The translations under genes were made by a program, and so were the position numbers. From Methylovulum sp. (GTDB taxonomy: Bacteria > Pseudomonadota > Gammaproteobacteria > Methylococcales > Methylomonadaceae), in the NCBI RefSeq assembly GCF_028687615.1, contig NZ_JAQTZU010000001.1, forward strand, positions 124,001 through 188,000: 64,000 nucleotides of DNA, given 5' to 3'. The notes beneath the pieces were generated by a model. The model searched no databases, was not told the origin of the DNA, and worked only from the letters and a program-made list of their open reading frames with translations. The first letter of the stretch is position 1, and each line of letters begins with the position of its first letter. This document shows positions 42,475 to 51,730 of the stretch, piece by piece.

Positions 42475-42509
42475 TATTAAATTTAAAGCACCCCATTCCA
42501 GGCCGTAAT

Positions 42510-44129
42510 ATGAAAAAAACGTCATTACAATTCTTACAGGCGCATGCCAACCTAGCAAACGTTATGGACGAACTGACACCGACTTTATTTGGCGAAGCGT
42601 ATCGGGAAAATGGCGGACAGATGCCTTATGATTTGTTTATTGAAGCGGTTGAACAAGTGCCGATAGCGATTTCCATCACCGATAAAAAAGCCAGAATCCT
42701 TTACGTCAACGAGGAATTCACCCGCGTTACCGGCTACCAAGCCGAAGACATTCTCGGAGAAAACGAATCGGTCTTATCGGACAAACGCACACCCAGGGAA
42801 GTCTATTACGAACTATGGCATACCATCCGTAGCAAAAAAGTCTGGCGCGGCACTTTGTGCAACCGCCATAAATTCGGCCATCGCTATATTGCCGATTTGA
42901 CCATCGCCCCGATGTTGAACGGACAAGGCAAGATTACGCACTACATAGGGATGCACCGCGACATCACACTAGCGCATGAGGCGGAAAAACGGGTCATCAA
43001 CCAAAAATTGTTGATTGAATCGGTGATTAATTCCTCGCCGATGGCGATGGTGGTGATAGACGACCAAAACAAGGTGATTTTGGACAACCATAATTACAAA
43101 GCCTTGGTCAGCGATTTGGACAAAGGCGAACCCGCGACATATTTTTTGCACAAACTCCGCGATGAAATGGGGGAATTATGGGGCCAGCTACAGAGCAAGG
43201 AACAAGGCTTCAATAACCGCGAATTCAGGGTCGAAGGCAAAGGCAGCCGCAGGGCGCGGTGGTTTTCTTGTGCGGGCAACTGGTTCAAGGAAAATGAAGT
43301 GCACGTCGATGCGTTTTTTGAAAACGCCACCAAGCAGTATCTGATCCTGACCATCACCGACATCACCCGGCAGCGCCGGCAAATGGAAGAGCTGCATATC
43401 CAGACCCTTAAAACGCTCATGGCGGAGGATGAACGGGTGCGCAGTATCCGCGAAACCTTGCTGGGCGCGATACATCAAACCCAAATGCCCATGAACCAAA
43501 TCAAGGCCGCCGAACAGATACTGAAACACAAAGGCGACGGGCAAAACGCCGGCTTATTGCATATCTTGCAACAGATACAGCAATCCGGTGAAGAGGCCAT
43601 TGCGACCATGCAAAAATGTATCCCCGACATTGTGCAGGCCACGCTGATTTCGGTCAACCTCAACCAAATCCTGCATGAAGTGCTGTTGTTGAGCGACCAA
43701 CGCATCTGGGGCCTGGGCATAGAGGTGCAGTGGCAACCGCTCACCGAACTGCCCTCCATGCCTGGCTCGGAAAACCGCCTGCGCATTTTATTCAAGCAAT
43801 TGATCGACAATGCCATTGATGCCATCAGTTCGGCGGAAACGGGCGAACAGCGCATTAAAATCAGCACCGACACCGACGATGAGCTGATTTATGTCTGCAT
43901 TGAAGACAGCGGCCCAGGAATCCCTTTGGAAAAACGCAGTAAAGTCTTTGAACCTTTTTATACCACACGGCCTACGGGCGGCAGCCAGGCGGGCATGGGG
44001 CTGGTGATGGCGAAGGAGATTGTCACCCAGCATCACGGGTTTATTGACATTGACCCCAATTACGACCAAGGCTGCCGGTTCAAAATCAGCTTCCCTTTGC
44101 ACCGGCAGGAGCCGAGGAGGTTAGCGTAA
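42510..44129 (+). CDS. nifL: Nitrogen-fixation regulatory protein NifL
   Basis: A 539-residue anti-activator that inhibits NifA in the presence of oxygen or fixed nitrogen. PAS1 (about 40-150: EAVEQVPIAISITDKKARILYVNEEF, split by its core) is the FAD redox sensor in Azotobacter NifL; PAS2 follows (about 165-285), then a linker helix, a His-kinase-like region and a GHKL ATPase domain with DNAIDA, EDSGPGIP and GMGLVMAK. The kinase H region reads GAIHQTQMPMNQ, with a His as in Azotobacter NifL. It shares the ATG/TAA junction base with nifA (overlap of one base), so both are coupled. Confidence 0.9.
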   Translation: MKKTSLQFLQAHANLANVMDELTPTLFGEAYRENGGQMPYDLFIEAVEQVPIAISITDKKARILYVNEEFTRVTGYQAEDILGENESVLSDKRTPREVYYELWHTIRSKKVWRGTLCNRHKFGHRYIADLTIAPMLNGQGKITHYIGMHRDITLAHEAEKRVINQKLLIESVINSSPMAMVVIDDQNKVILDNHNYKALVSDLDKGEPATYFLHKLRDEMGELWGQLQSKEQGFNNREFRVEGKGSRRARWFSCAGNWFKENEVHVDAFFENATKQYLILTITDITRQRRQMEELHIQTLKTLMAEDERVRSIRETLLGAIHQTQMPMNQIKAAEQILKHKGDGQNAGLLHILQQIQQSGEEAIATMQKCIPDIVQATLISVNLNQILHEVLLLSDQRIWGLGIEVQWQPLTELPSMPGSENRLRILFKQLIDNAIDAISSAETGEQRIKISTDTDDELIYVCIEDSGPGIPLEKRSKVFEPFYTTRPTGGSQAGMGLVMAKEIVTQHHGFIDIDPNYDQGCRFKISFPLHRQEPRRLA

Positions 44130-45670
44130 TGGTCGAACGCACCCAGCTTATTGAGGCCGAACTGGACACCCTGTACCTGATCAGCCAAGTGCTGAACAGC
44201 ACCCATGATTTACACGCCAAATTACGGGCGGTTTTGGAGATATTGCATAAACGCTCTGGAATGCGTTCCGGCATGATTACGCTACGTGAAATTGAAAGCA
44301 ACAGCATGATCGTCAGCGTCGTCTTCAGCAACGATGCCGACAAATTGACCGGGGCGATCCGCTACAACCCGGGCGAAGGTTTGATGGGCGCGATACTGGA
44401 TGCAGGCTGCACCATCGTCGTGGACAAGGTGTCGGAAGAACCGCGTTTTCTAGGCCGCTTGGGCTTGTATGACCCTGGACTGCCGTTTATCGGCTCGCCC
44501 ATTTATATCGAAGAAGGCGACACCATCGGGGTGCTCGCGGCGCAACCCGACAATAACCTGTTTTTGGGCGAACGCGCCCGCTTCATGGAAATGATCGCCA
44601 ACCTGATCGCGCAAAGCGTCAAAATGTTGCGGCTCATCGAACGCAAACAGCGCAACTTGCTCAGCGAACGTGACCAGCTCAAACAGGCCTTGATCAAAAA
44701 CTACAGCTTTGAAAACATCATCGGGCATTCGCCGCCGATGCTAAAAGTGTTTGAAGTCATCCGCCAAGTCGCCAAATGGAACACCACTGTGCTGATACGC
44801 GGCGAATCCGGCACGGGCAAGGAAGTGGTCGCCAATGCCATACACTTCAATTCCGGCTGCGCCAGCGGGCCGTTCCTGAAACTCAATTGCGCCGCCCTGC
44901 CCGACACCTTATTGGAATCGGAATTGTTCGGCCATGAAAAAGGCGCGTTCAGCGGCGCGGTCAGCCAGCGCAAAGGCCGCTTTGAACTGTCCGACAACGG
45001 CACGCTGTTCCTAGATGAAATCGGCGAAATTTCCGCGTCCTTCCAAGCCAAGCTCTTGCGCGTCTTGCAGGAAGGCGAATTTGAACGGGTCGGCGGGACG
45101 CAAACCATCAAAGTCAATGTCCGCATCATCGCCGCCACCAACCGCAACCTTGAGGAACAAGTCACCGAAGGCAAGTTCCGCGAGGATTTGTATTACCGGC
45201 TCAATGTGATGCCCATCCAAATGCCGCCCTTACGCGACCGCAGCGAAGACATCCCGCAATTATCCGAATTCCTGCTCGGCAGGATTTCAAGCCAACAGGG
45301 CGGGCGGCCTTTGGAAATCAAGGAAAGCGCGATACGCATCCTGATGAAACACGATTGGCCCGGCAATGTCCGCGAACTTGCCAACCGCCTGGAACGCGCC
45401 GCCATCATGAGTTCCAACGGCATCATAGACCGCGATGTCATGGTCAGCACCGGGCTGGAAGATGAAATCGGCAACGGCATCAACCATAAAATCCAAAAAA
45501 CGCCCGTGATTGATTTTAACGATGAAAACATGGATGACCGCGAACGCGTGATCGCCGCGCTGGAGCAAAGCGGCTGGGTGCAAGCCAAAGCCGCCCGTTT
45601 GTTAAATATGACCCCTAGGCAGATTGCTTACCGCATTTTGACCTTGGATATCACTATGAAGCAAATTTAA
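44129..45670 (+). CDS. nifA: Nif-specific sigma-54 activator NifA
   Basis: A 513-residue activator: GAF domain (about 25-170), AAA+ domain (about 200-430) with Walker A GESGTGKE, Walker B GTLFLDEIGE and a C-terminal Fis-type helix-turn-helix (VQAKAARLLNMTPRQIAYRI). The sigma-54 contact loop reads GAFSGA instead of the usual GAFTGA. The Cys-rich interdomain linker of oxygen-sensitive rhizobial NifA is absent, consistent with control by NifL. It should activate nif genes (not in this window) and, from the sites seen, rnf and its own operon. Confidence 0.93.
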   Translation: MVERTQLIEAELDTLYLISQVLNSTHDLHAKLRAVLEILHKRSGMRSGMITLREIESNSMIVSVVFSNDADKLTGAIRYNPGEGLMGAILDAGCTIVVDKVSEEPRFLGRLGLYDPGLPFIGSPIYIEEGDTIGVLAAQPDNNLFLGERARFMEMIANLIAQSVKMLRLIERKQRNLLSERDQLKQALIKNYSFENIIGHSPPMLKVFEVIRQVAKWNTTVLIRGESGTGKEVVANAIHFNSGCASGPFLKLNCAALPDTLLESELFGHEKGAFSGAVSQRKGRFELSDNGTLFLDEIGEISASFQAKLLRVLQEGEFERVGGTQTIKVNVRIIAATNRNLEEQVTEGKFREDLYYRLNVMPIQMPPLRDRSEDIPQLSEFLLGRISSQQGGRPLEIKESAIRILMKHDWPGNVRELANRLERAAIMSSNGIIDRDVMVSTGLEDEIGNGINHKIQKTPVIDFNDENMDDRERVIAALEQSGWVQAKAARLLNMTPRQIAYRILTLDITMKQI

Positions 45671-45680
45671 GCCCGTAATA

Positions 45681-45737
45681 GTAGGGTACGCTGTGCGTAC
45701 CTTTAATAGCCAAGAAGGTACACACAGCGTAGCCTAC
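45681..45737. repeat. GGGTACGCTGTGCGTACC palindrome (family D), after nifA
   Basis: GTAGGGTACGCTGTGCGTAC (45681-45700) faces the inverted GGTACACACAGCGTAGCCTAC arm, which differs at two bases. It begins 11 bases after the nifA stop and may protect the 3' end of the mRNA. Confidence 0.7.
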
Positions 45738-45786
45738 AAAATTCCGACGGACTGTACAGGCATACCCTAAAGCATTTGGAGCAACC

Positions 45787-46047
45787 ATGACCATTTTATA
45801 TGTGCAACACGATTACGCCGTCTTCGGTTTCGGCGAAACCCGCGAAGCCGCCATCGCGATGGCGGCACAATGGCTAAAAGATGCCAGTGGCAAACAAGGC
45901 TGTTCGATAGAATATGCAGAAAGTTTATTGGTCAGCGATCCTAGACCTGGACAAATGACGCTCTATAAATCGGCTGAAACCATCCCGGCCCATGCTGAAA
46001 TCTGGGGAGGGGAAGAGCTTTTGGATTGGTACCATGATGTCAATTGA
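45787..46047 (+). CDS. Unknown 86-residue protein downstream of nifA
   Basis: The frame follows a good ribosome site (GGAGCAACC-ATG). The protein starts MTILYVQHDYAVFGFGETREAA and has a single Cys, an alternating beta-alpha pattern and no signal peptide. No family is recognised. Its position directly after nifLA and before a transporter and mod genes suggests a role in or near nitrogen fixation, but this is inference from context. Confidence 0.6.
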   Translation: MTILYVQHDYAVFGFGETREAAIAMAAQWLKDASGKQGCSIEYAESLLVSDPRPGQMTLYKSAETIPAHAEIWGGEELLDWYHDVN

Positions 46048-46086
46048 TTGGGCAACACCATAATTAAGCCCCACTTTTTCTATACC

Positions 46087-46203
46087 CCTAAGGATTTGGC
46101 TAAAAATAACTTCATTGAACCATTCTTGTAACCCTAGACCTGACAGGTTTCAAAAACCTGTCAGGTCTTAATATCGGGAAGTTATTAATGGCCAAATCCT
46201 AAG
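46087..46203. repeat. TIR element family B, copy 2
   Basis: The left end CTAAGGATTTGGCTAAAAAT begins at 46088 and the inverted right end ATTAATGGCCAAATCCTAAG ends at 46203. The centre is the GACCTGACAGGTTTC palindrome also seen in family A copies 1 and 2, so one palindrome occurs within two TIR families. Confidence 0.7.
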
Positions 46204-46276
46204 CGTGTTGTCACCGCCCGCCAGGTAAACCATCAAGGCTGACGCCATTTTTGGCAATTATCAAAAAAGCCCTTCT

Positions 46277-46396
46277 TGTATATACTCTGAACGGTCACGT
46301 TTTCGGTTTTGGAGCGCGGGCAGGATGCCTTTATGCCCCGGAGGGTACGCGCTCCCATCAACTAAAACCGAAAACGTGACCGTTTGAAGTATATAC
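46277..46396. repeat. TIR element family C, copy with GGAGCGCGGG centre
   Basis: TATATACTCTGAACGGTCAC and GTTTTCGGTTTT (46278-46310) face AAAACCGAAAACGTGACCG and TTTGAAGTATATA (46363-46396). The centre carries GGAGCGCGGGCAGGATGCC and GCGCTCC. Similar elements are at 36642-36793, 57688-57862 and 58935-59066. Confidence 0.75.
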
Positions 46397-46635
46397 ACAA
46401 GGGGAAACTTAAGTTTATACACCTTTTTCACGGTTAATCGAGTTTATCCCACCCATCCTGTCACGTTTTCAATGCTTATCGATGCTTCATCAAGGCTTTT
46501 ATAACAGGATGGGACGACAATGCTTGATTTGCAATTTATTATATAGTTAAATAAATAATGGATACCATTGGCATCACAAGAACCCCCACAACCCTAATTT
46601 CTAATTGCCTCCCCATACTCCAACCTGCCGATTTT

Positions 46636-47421
46636 ATGAAAAATAATAACTTTGCCGTATTCAGTAGCGGTGCAGTGATCGGTACGTTGGGTGGTTTAAT
46701 CGGCCTAGGCGGGGCTGAATTCCGTTTACCTTTGTTGATTGGACTATTCGCTTTCGCCTCATTGGAAGCCGTCATCGTGAACAAGGCCATCAGCCTTATT
46801 GTCGTGGCTTCCGCATTGCTGTTCCGCGCAGGCACAATCCCGCTTAACGCCCTTATGGCGTATTGGGATGTGATCCTGAACCTATTGGCAGGAAGCCTTT
46901 TGGGGGCTTGGTTCGGAGCGGGATGGGCAATCCGGCTCAGGACAGAAACCCTTTATAAGGTCATTGCCGTATTGCTATTGTTAATCGCCCTCTTGCTGGT
47001 GTTTGCCCATAACCCGACGGCCTCAACTATGCCTTTATTTTCAGGCACAACCCAAGTCACCGTCGGGGTGGCGGCGGGGTTTGGCATCGGCGTGGTGGCT
47101 TCGCTTTTGGGCGTGGCTGGCGGGGAATTGCTGATCCCCACGCTGGTATTGCTGTTTGGCGCGGACATTAAACTGGCGGGCAGCCTGTCTTTGGCGGTCA
47201 GTTTACCGACTATGCTAGTAGGCTTCACCCGCTACAGCACAGACCAAAGCTTTGCCGTGCTGGGACAAAACCAACGTTTCGTCTGGGTGATGGCGACTGG
47301 GTCTTTGTGCGGTGCTTTTCTGGGCGGGCAGTTGCTTGGTATCGTCCCAACAAAAATATTGTTACCCATGCTGGCTCTGATACTGGGAGTCTCGGCGATT
47401 AAAGTCTGGCGGCACGGGTAA
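46636..47421 (+). CDS. TauE/SafE-family membrane exporter
   Basis: A 261-residue membrane protein with about eight spans in two related halves, each starting with a Gly-rich segment (IGTLGGLIGLGGAEFRLPLL and GFGIGVVASLLGVAGGELLIPTL). ATG 46636 is chosen over ATG 46558 because the longer N-terminus lacks family resemblance. TauE/SafE proteins move sulfite, sulfoacetate or other organic/inorganic anions. The position in front of modABC suggests an anion connected to molybdate or sulfate, but the substrate is unknown. Confidence 0.75.
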   Translation: MKNNNFAVFSSGAVIGTLGGLIGLGGAEFRLPLLIGLFAFASLEAVIVNKAISLIVVASALLFRAGTIPLNALMAYWDVILNLLAGSLLGAWFGAGWAIRLRTETLYKVIAVLLLLIALLLVFAHNPTASTMPLFSGTTQVTVGVAAGFGIGVVASLLGVAGGELLIPTLVLLFGADIKLAGSLSLAVSLPTMLVGFTRYSTDQSFAVLGQNQRFVWVMATGSLCGAFLGGQLLGIVPTKILLPMLALILGVSAIKVWRHG

Positions 47422-47498
47422 TCCGGCTTTGCCCCAACAACAGTTTTAAGCAATTTGATCCGACCCGGCAACACATCGTTTAACCTTTGGAGAATTTT

Positions 47499-48275
47499 AT
47501 GCACCGTAACCATTTTTTTCGCACTTTATTTATCATTTGGCTGGCCTCGCTGGCTCCCGCTGCTTGGGCAGAAAGCACAATGGTCGCCGTCGCCTCCGAT
47601 TTCACCAAACCCATGACCGAAATTGCCGCCGAATTTGAAAAAGCCACGGGGCACACCGCTAAATTGTCTTTCGGTTCCTCCGGCAAAGCTTTTGCACAAA
47701 TTCAAAGTGGGGCGCCGTTCGACGTGTATTTGTCAGCCAGTGAAAAATACCCGCTAGAACTGGAAAAGTCAGGTTTTGCGGTAGCTGGCAGCCATTTCGT
47801 TTTCGCCATCGGCAAACTGGTGTTGTGGTCGAAAATTGAAAACTATGTGGATGCCCAAGGCCAGATTTTGGCAAAAGGCGGCTTCAAACATCTTGCCATT
47901 GCCGATCCCAGTCACGCGCCTTATGGGGTCGTTGCCGTGGAGGTGTTAAAAAACTTAGGTCTTTTGGACAAACTGCAACCGCTGTTTGTGCAAGGTGAAA
48001 ACATCTCCCAAACCTTTCAATTTGTCAGCACAGGCAATGCCGAATTGGGTTTCATCGCTCTTGCCCAAATTATTGACATTAAGACTGGAAAAATCGGCAG
48101 TGGCTCCGGCTGGTTAGTGCCTGACAACCTGCACCACCCCTTTGAGCAAATGGCGGTGTTGCTGAAAACTGGGGATAAAAATCCAGCCGCCCATGCCCTG
48201 CTGGATTTCCTTAAATCGCCACCTGCATTGGCGATTATAGAAAAATACGGTTTCGGGTTGCCTGCTCATAAATGA
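47499..48275 (+). CDS. modA: Molybdate-binding periplasmic protein
   Basis: A 258-residue substrate-binding protein with a signal peptide (cleavage after AWA). ATG 47499 has GGAG at the correct distance; the frame opens at 47487. Molybdate-binding features include AVASDFTKPMTEIA (near 30), FGSSGKAFAQIQSGAPFDVYLSA (split at its Gly) and GFIALAQI. It binds molybdate or tungstate outside the inner membrane and hands it to ModB. Molybdenum is needed for the FeMo cofactor of nitrogenase, which fits the nifLA neighbours. Confidence 0.9.
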   Translation: MHRNHFFRTLFIIWLASLAPAAWAESTMVAVASDFTKPMTEIAAEFEKATGHTAKLSFGSSGKAFAQIQSGAPFDVYLSASEKYPLELEKSGFAVAGSHFVFAIGKLVLWSKIENYVDAQGQILAKGGFKHLAIADPSHAPYGVVAVEVLKNLGLLDKLQPLFVQGENISQTFQFVSTGNAELGFIALAQIIDIKTGKIGSGSGWLVPDNLHHPFEQMAVLLKTGDKNPAAHALLDFLKSPPALAIIEKYGFGLPAHK

Positions 48276-48396
48276 GGCCAGGTCTAGTAAGACGGGATTT
48301 GTAACCCCGTCCTTAAGCTTTTAGACACCCAAAACATTACGGAACGGGATGAAACCCCGTCCCCGCCCATGTTCACCTCGCCTTAAATAGTCAAAA

Positions 48397-49089
48397 ATGC
48401 CCATGCTAACCACCGCCGACCTAGACACCCTGCTCCTCACCTTCCAAGTCGCCAGCATCGCCACCGTGCTGATGCTGCTGTTCGGCACCCCGCTGGCGTG
48501 GTGGCTGGCCCGCACCCACTCTACTTGGAAAGGCATCATCAACGCCGTGGTGGCGTTGCCGCTGGTGTTGCCGCCGACGGTGTTGGGTTTTTACTTGCTG
48601 GTGCTGATGGGGCCAGCGGGTGTGGTAGGGCAATTCACGCAATGGCTGGGCATCGGCACATTGCCGTTCACCTTTGCCGGATTGGTCGTCGCCTCTGTCT
48701 TGTATTCCTTGCCGTTTGTCGTGCAACCTTTGCAAACCGCCTTTGCCGCCATCGGCGAACAGCCTTTGGAGGCGGCGGCGACCTTACGCGCCAGCCCTTG
48801 GGACACATTTTTCAGCGTCGTCGTGCCGCTGGCGAAACCTGGCTTCATGACCGCCACCATTTTAGGCTTCGCCCATACCGTCGGTGAGTTCGGCGTGGTG
48901 CTGATGGTGGGCGGCAATATCCCCGACAAGACCCGCGTCGTGTCGGTGCAAATCTACAATCATGTCGAAGCCCTAGAATACAGCGAAGCGCACTGGCTGG
49001 CGGGCGGCTTGCTGGTGTTCTCGTTCAGCGTCTTGCTGGTCTTGTACACCGCGCTAAAATCGCAACCCTCCGCCCACCCGCTGAAATGA
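48397..49089 (+). CDS. modB: Molybdate ABC transporter permease
   Basis: A 230-residue permease with five to six spans and the ABC-contact EAA loop [19 protein letters not shown] near 125. [19 protein letters not shown] is characteristic of ModB. It is separated from modA by 121 bases containing an inverted GACGGG/CCCGTC repeat, and from modC by 13 bases. Confidence 0.93.
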   Translation: MPMLTTADLDTLLLTFQVASIATVLMLLFGTPLAWWLARTHSTWKGIINAVVALPLVLPPTVLGFYLLVLMGPAGVVGQFTQWLGIGTLPFTFAGLVVASVLYSLPFVVQPLQTAFAAIGEQPLEAAATLRASPWDTFFSVVVPLAKPGFMTATILGFAHTVGEFGVVLMVGGNIPDKTRVVSVQIYNHVEALEYSEAHWLAGGLLVFSFSVLLVLYTALKSQPSAHPLK

Positions 49090-49102
49090 CCTGATCACGA
49101 CC

Positions 49103-50179
49103 ATGACCAACATCCTAGCCCGCTTCCGGCTCGACTACGGCGATTTTAACCTGGACGTCGGCCTGCAACTGCCCGCAACCGGCATCACCGTGTTGTTCGG
49201 TCATTCCGGTTCCGGCAAGACCACGTTGCTCCGCTGCATCGCTGGGCTGCAACACGCGCCGCAAGGCTTTCTGGAAATCAACGGCAAGGTCTGGCAAGAC
49301 AGCGGACGCGGCATATTCCTGCCCACCCACAAACGCCCGCTGGGCTATGTGTTCCAAGAAGCCAACCTGTTCCCGCATCTGACGGTCAGTGAAAACCTAC
49401 ACTATGGCTTGAAGCGCATCAAACACAATTCGGGCGCGGTCAAACTCGACCAAACCCTTGACCTGCTAGGCATAGGCCACTTGCTGGATCGCCGCCCCGC
49501 ACACTTGTCCGGCGGCGAACGCCAGCGGGTCGCCATCGCCCGCGCGTTGGCGCTCAACCCCGAAATTTTGCTAATGGACGAACCGCTGGCCTCGCTGGAT
49601 TTCAAGCGCAAACAGGAAATCCTGCCCTTCCTCAGCCGTCTGCATGAACAACTGGCGATCCCGGTGTTGTACGTCACGCATTCCCAACAGGAAGTCGCGC
49701 AACTGGCTGATTTTCTGGTGATTATGGAGGAAGGCCGGACACTGGCGACGGGGCCGCTGTCGGAAACCTTAAGCCGTATCGACTTGCCGCTGGCGCAGGA
49801 CAAACAAGCCGCCACGGTTTGGCAGGTCACCATCACGGAACAGGAAACCGATTACCAACTCACCCACGTCGCCTTTGCGGGCCATTCACTCAGCTTGCCG
49901 ATGGTCGATGCGGCTATCGGCACCCCGCTACGGCTGCAAATCTACGCCCGCGATGTCAGCATCACTTTAGAAGCCCCCGCCGCCACCAGCATACTCAATG
50001 TGTTGCCCGCCACCATCTCCGGCATCGCCGACGGCCACAGCGGGCAATGCGTCGTGTCTGTGCAAGTCGGCAAGCAGCCGCTGTTGGCGCACATCACCCG
50101 CAAATCGGTGTTGTTGCTGGGCCTGCAAGTTGGCATGGCGGTTTATGTGCAGATTAAAGGCACGTCGATATTGAATTAA
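49103..50179 (+). CDS. modC: Molybdate ABC transporter ATP-binding protein
   Basis: A 358-residue ATPase: Walker A GHSGSGKTTLLR (near 34), Q-loop FQEANLFPHL, signature LSGGERQRVAIARAL (near 135), Walker B ILLMDEPLASLD and H-loop VTHSQQE. The C-terminal third (about 290-355) is a TOBE/Mop domain (NVLPATISGIADG), which binds oxyanion and can give feedback. The length agrees with E. coli ModC (352). Confidence 0.95.
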   Translation: MTNILARFRLDYGDFNLDVGLQLPATGITVLFGHSGSGKTTLLRCIAGLQHAPQGFLEINGKVWQDSGRGIFLPTHKRPLGYVFQEANLFPHLTVSENLHYGLKRIKHNSGAVKLDQTLDLLGIGHLLDRRPAHLSGGERQRVAIARALALNPEILLMDEPLASLDFKRKQEILPFLSRLHEQLAIPVLYVTHSQQEVAQLADFLVIMEEGRTLATGPLSETLSRIDLPLAQDKQAATVWQVTITEQETDYQLTHVAFAGHSLSLPMVDAAIGTPLRLQIYARDVSITLEAPAATSILNVLPATISGIADGHSGQCVVSVQVGKQPLLAHITRKSVLLLGLQVGMAVYVQIKGTSILN

Positions 50180-50328
50180 TACCAACAACGGTAGGAATCC
50201 CCAGCCATCAAAACACCTAAAACACGTTCTAACATTCCTATTTGCTATAGATTACACCTCAGTATTGTTATCATAAGCCATTGAATGATGGCAGTTCGCC
50301 GCCATTCGCGTGACTAAAAGAGCCTTTT

Positions 50329-51711
50329 GTGAATACTGCCGAATTTTCATCCTTACCGCTAGAACCCGCCCTGCTCGAAAACATCGCCTCCTTAGGCTAC
50401 ACCCACCTGACCCCCATCCAAGCCGAAGCCCTGCCGCACATCCTTGACGGCAAGGACATCATTGCCCAAGCCAAAACCGGCAGCGGCAAAACCGCCGCGT
50501 TTGGCATCGGTTTGCTGTCACGCATCGACTTTAGCCGTTTCAGCGTCCAGGCTTTGGTGATTTGCCCGACCCGCGAGTTAGCTGACCAAGTCTGCAAAGA
50601 ATTGCGCCTGCTGGCGCGGTATACCCAAAACGTCAAAATCCTGTCCTTATGCGGCGGCGTACCGAGCAGGCCGCAAGTGGATTCTTTGGAACATGGCGTG
50701 CATATCGTCGTCGGTACGCCAGGCCGTTTGCAGGAACATCTACGCAAACGCAATCTGCGCCTGAACCATTTGCAAACGCTAGTGCTGGACGAAGCCGACC
50801 GCATGTTGGACATGGGCTTTGCCGAAGCCATTTCCGACGTGATTTCCTACGCGCCCAAACAGCGGCAAACCCTGCTGTTTTCCGCCACCTACTCCGACCC
50901 AATCCGGGAAATCAGCAAACGCTTCCAAGACCAACCGATCACCGTCAGCATCGACAGCCACCACCACGACAGCGTGATTGAGCAGCATTTCTACCACACC
51001 GAAAAATCCAAACGCCTCAGTGCCTTGGGTTATTTGCTGGCCTACCACCGCCCCGAATCGACGGTGATTTTTTGCAACACCAAACGCGAATGCCAAGACA
51101 TCGCCGCAGCCTTGGACAATTGCGGGTTTTCCGTGCAAGCCTTGCACGGCGATTTGGAACAAAAACACCGCGACCAAGTGCTGGTGCGTTTCGCCAACAA
51201 AAGCTGTTCAATTTTAGTCGCCACCGATGTCGCCGCACGCGGTTTGGACATCAAAGACCTGCAAGCCGTGATCAATTACGAATTGCCGTGGGATCCTGAA
51301 ATCTACGTCCACCGCATCGGCCGCACCGGACGCGCGGGCAAACAAGGCCTGGCGTTGAGCCTGTGCATAGCAGCGGAAATGGACCGCGTCAAAGCCATTG
51401 AAGAATATAAAAACATGACCGCCAAGTGGGACGAACTCGCCCCCTTCAAAATGGTTTACGAAGAACGCTTCCAACCGCCCATGGCGACTTTATGGATAGA
51501 CGGCGGCCGTAAAAACAAACTCCGCCCAGGCGATATATTGGGCGCCTTGACTGGCGAAGGCGGCATTGCTGGCAGCGACATCGGCAAAATTGATATTTTT
51601 GACGACCAAGCTTATGTGGCAATCAAACAAGAAAGCGTCGATATGGCTTTGGCTTGGCTGAAAAAAGGCAAGATTAAGGGCAAGAGTTTTATGGTGCGGA
51701 AGTCTAAATAA
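50329..51711 (+). CDS. dbpA: ATP-dependent RNA helicase DbpA
   Basis: A 460-residue DEAD-box helicase beginning with GTG. Motif Q (YTHLTPIQAEALP), I AKTGSGKT, Ia PTRELADQV, II DEADRMLD, III FSATYSD, V ATDVAARGLDIK and VI HRIGRTGRAG are complete. The C-terminal ~75 residues (TLWIDGGRKNKLRPGDILGAL) form the DbpA RNA-binding domain that recognises hairpin 92 of 23S rRNA. It acts in large ribosomal subunit assembly. Confidence 0.95.
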   Translation: MNTAEFSSLPLEPALLENIASLGYTHLTPIQAEALPHILDGKDIIAQAKTGSGKTAAFGIGLLSRIDFSRFSVQALVICPTRELADQVCKELRLLARYTQNVKILSLCGGVPSRPQVDSLEHGVHIVVGTPGRLQEHLRKRNLRLNHLQTLVLDEADRMLDMGFAEAISDVISYAPKQRQTLLFSATYSDPIREISKRFQDQPITVSIDSHHHDSVIEQHFYHTEKSKRLSALGYLLAYHRPESTVIFCNTKRECQDIAAALDNCGFSVQALHGDLEQKHRDQVLVRFANKSCSILVATDVAARGLDIKDLQAVINYELPWDPEIYVHRIGRTGRAGKQGLALSLCIAAEMDRVKAIEEYKNMTAKWDELAPFKMVYEERFQPPMATLWIDGGRKNKLRPGDILGALTGEGGIAGSDIGKIDIFDDQAYVAIKQESVDMALAWLKKGKIKGKSFMVRKSK

Positions 51712-51730
51712 AGGTTGGGGTTGCCTAAAT

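Larger units (their letters stand above)
46048..46635. other. Intergenic region with two TIR elements
   Basis: The 588 bases hold a family B element (46087-46203) and a family C element (46277-46396). Bases 46397-46635 are AT-rich with a TTATTATATAGTTAAATAA stretch near 46537 that may contain the promoter of the exporter gene; no precise boxes can be assigned. Confidence 0.5.

Noticed and set aside
42292-42558. Minus-strand frame with repeated Asn-Ala-Ser
   Set aside because: It is the antisense reading of the 9-bp tandem repeat and runs into nifL; not a protein gene.
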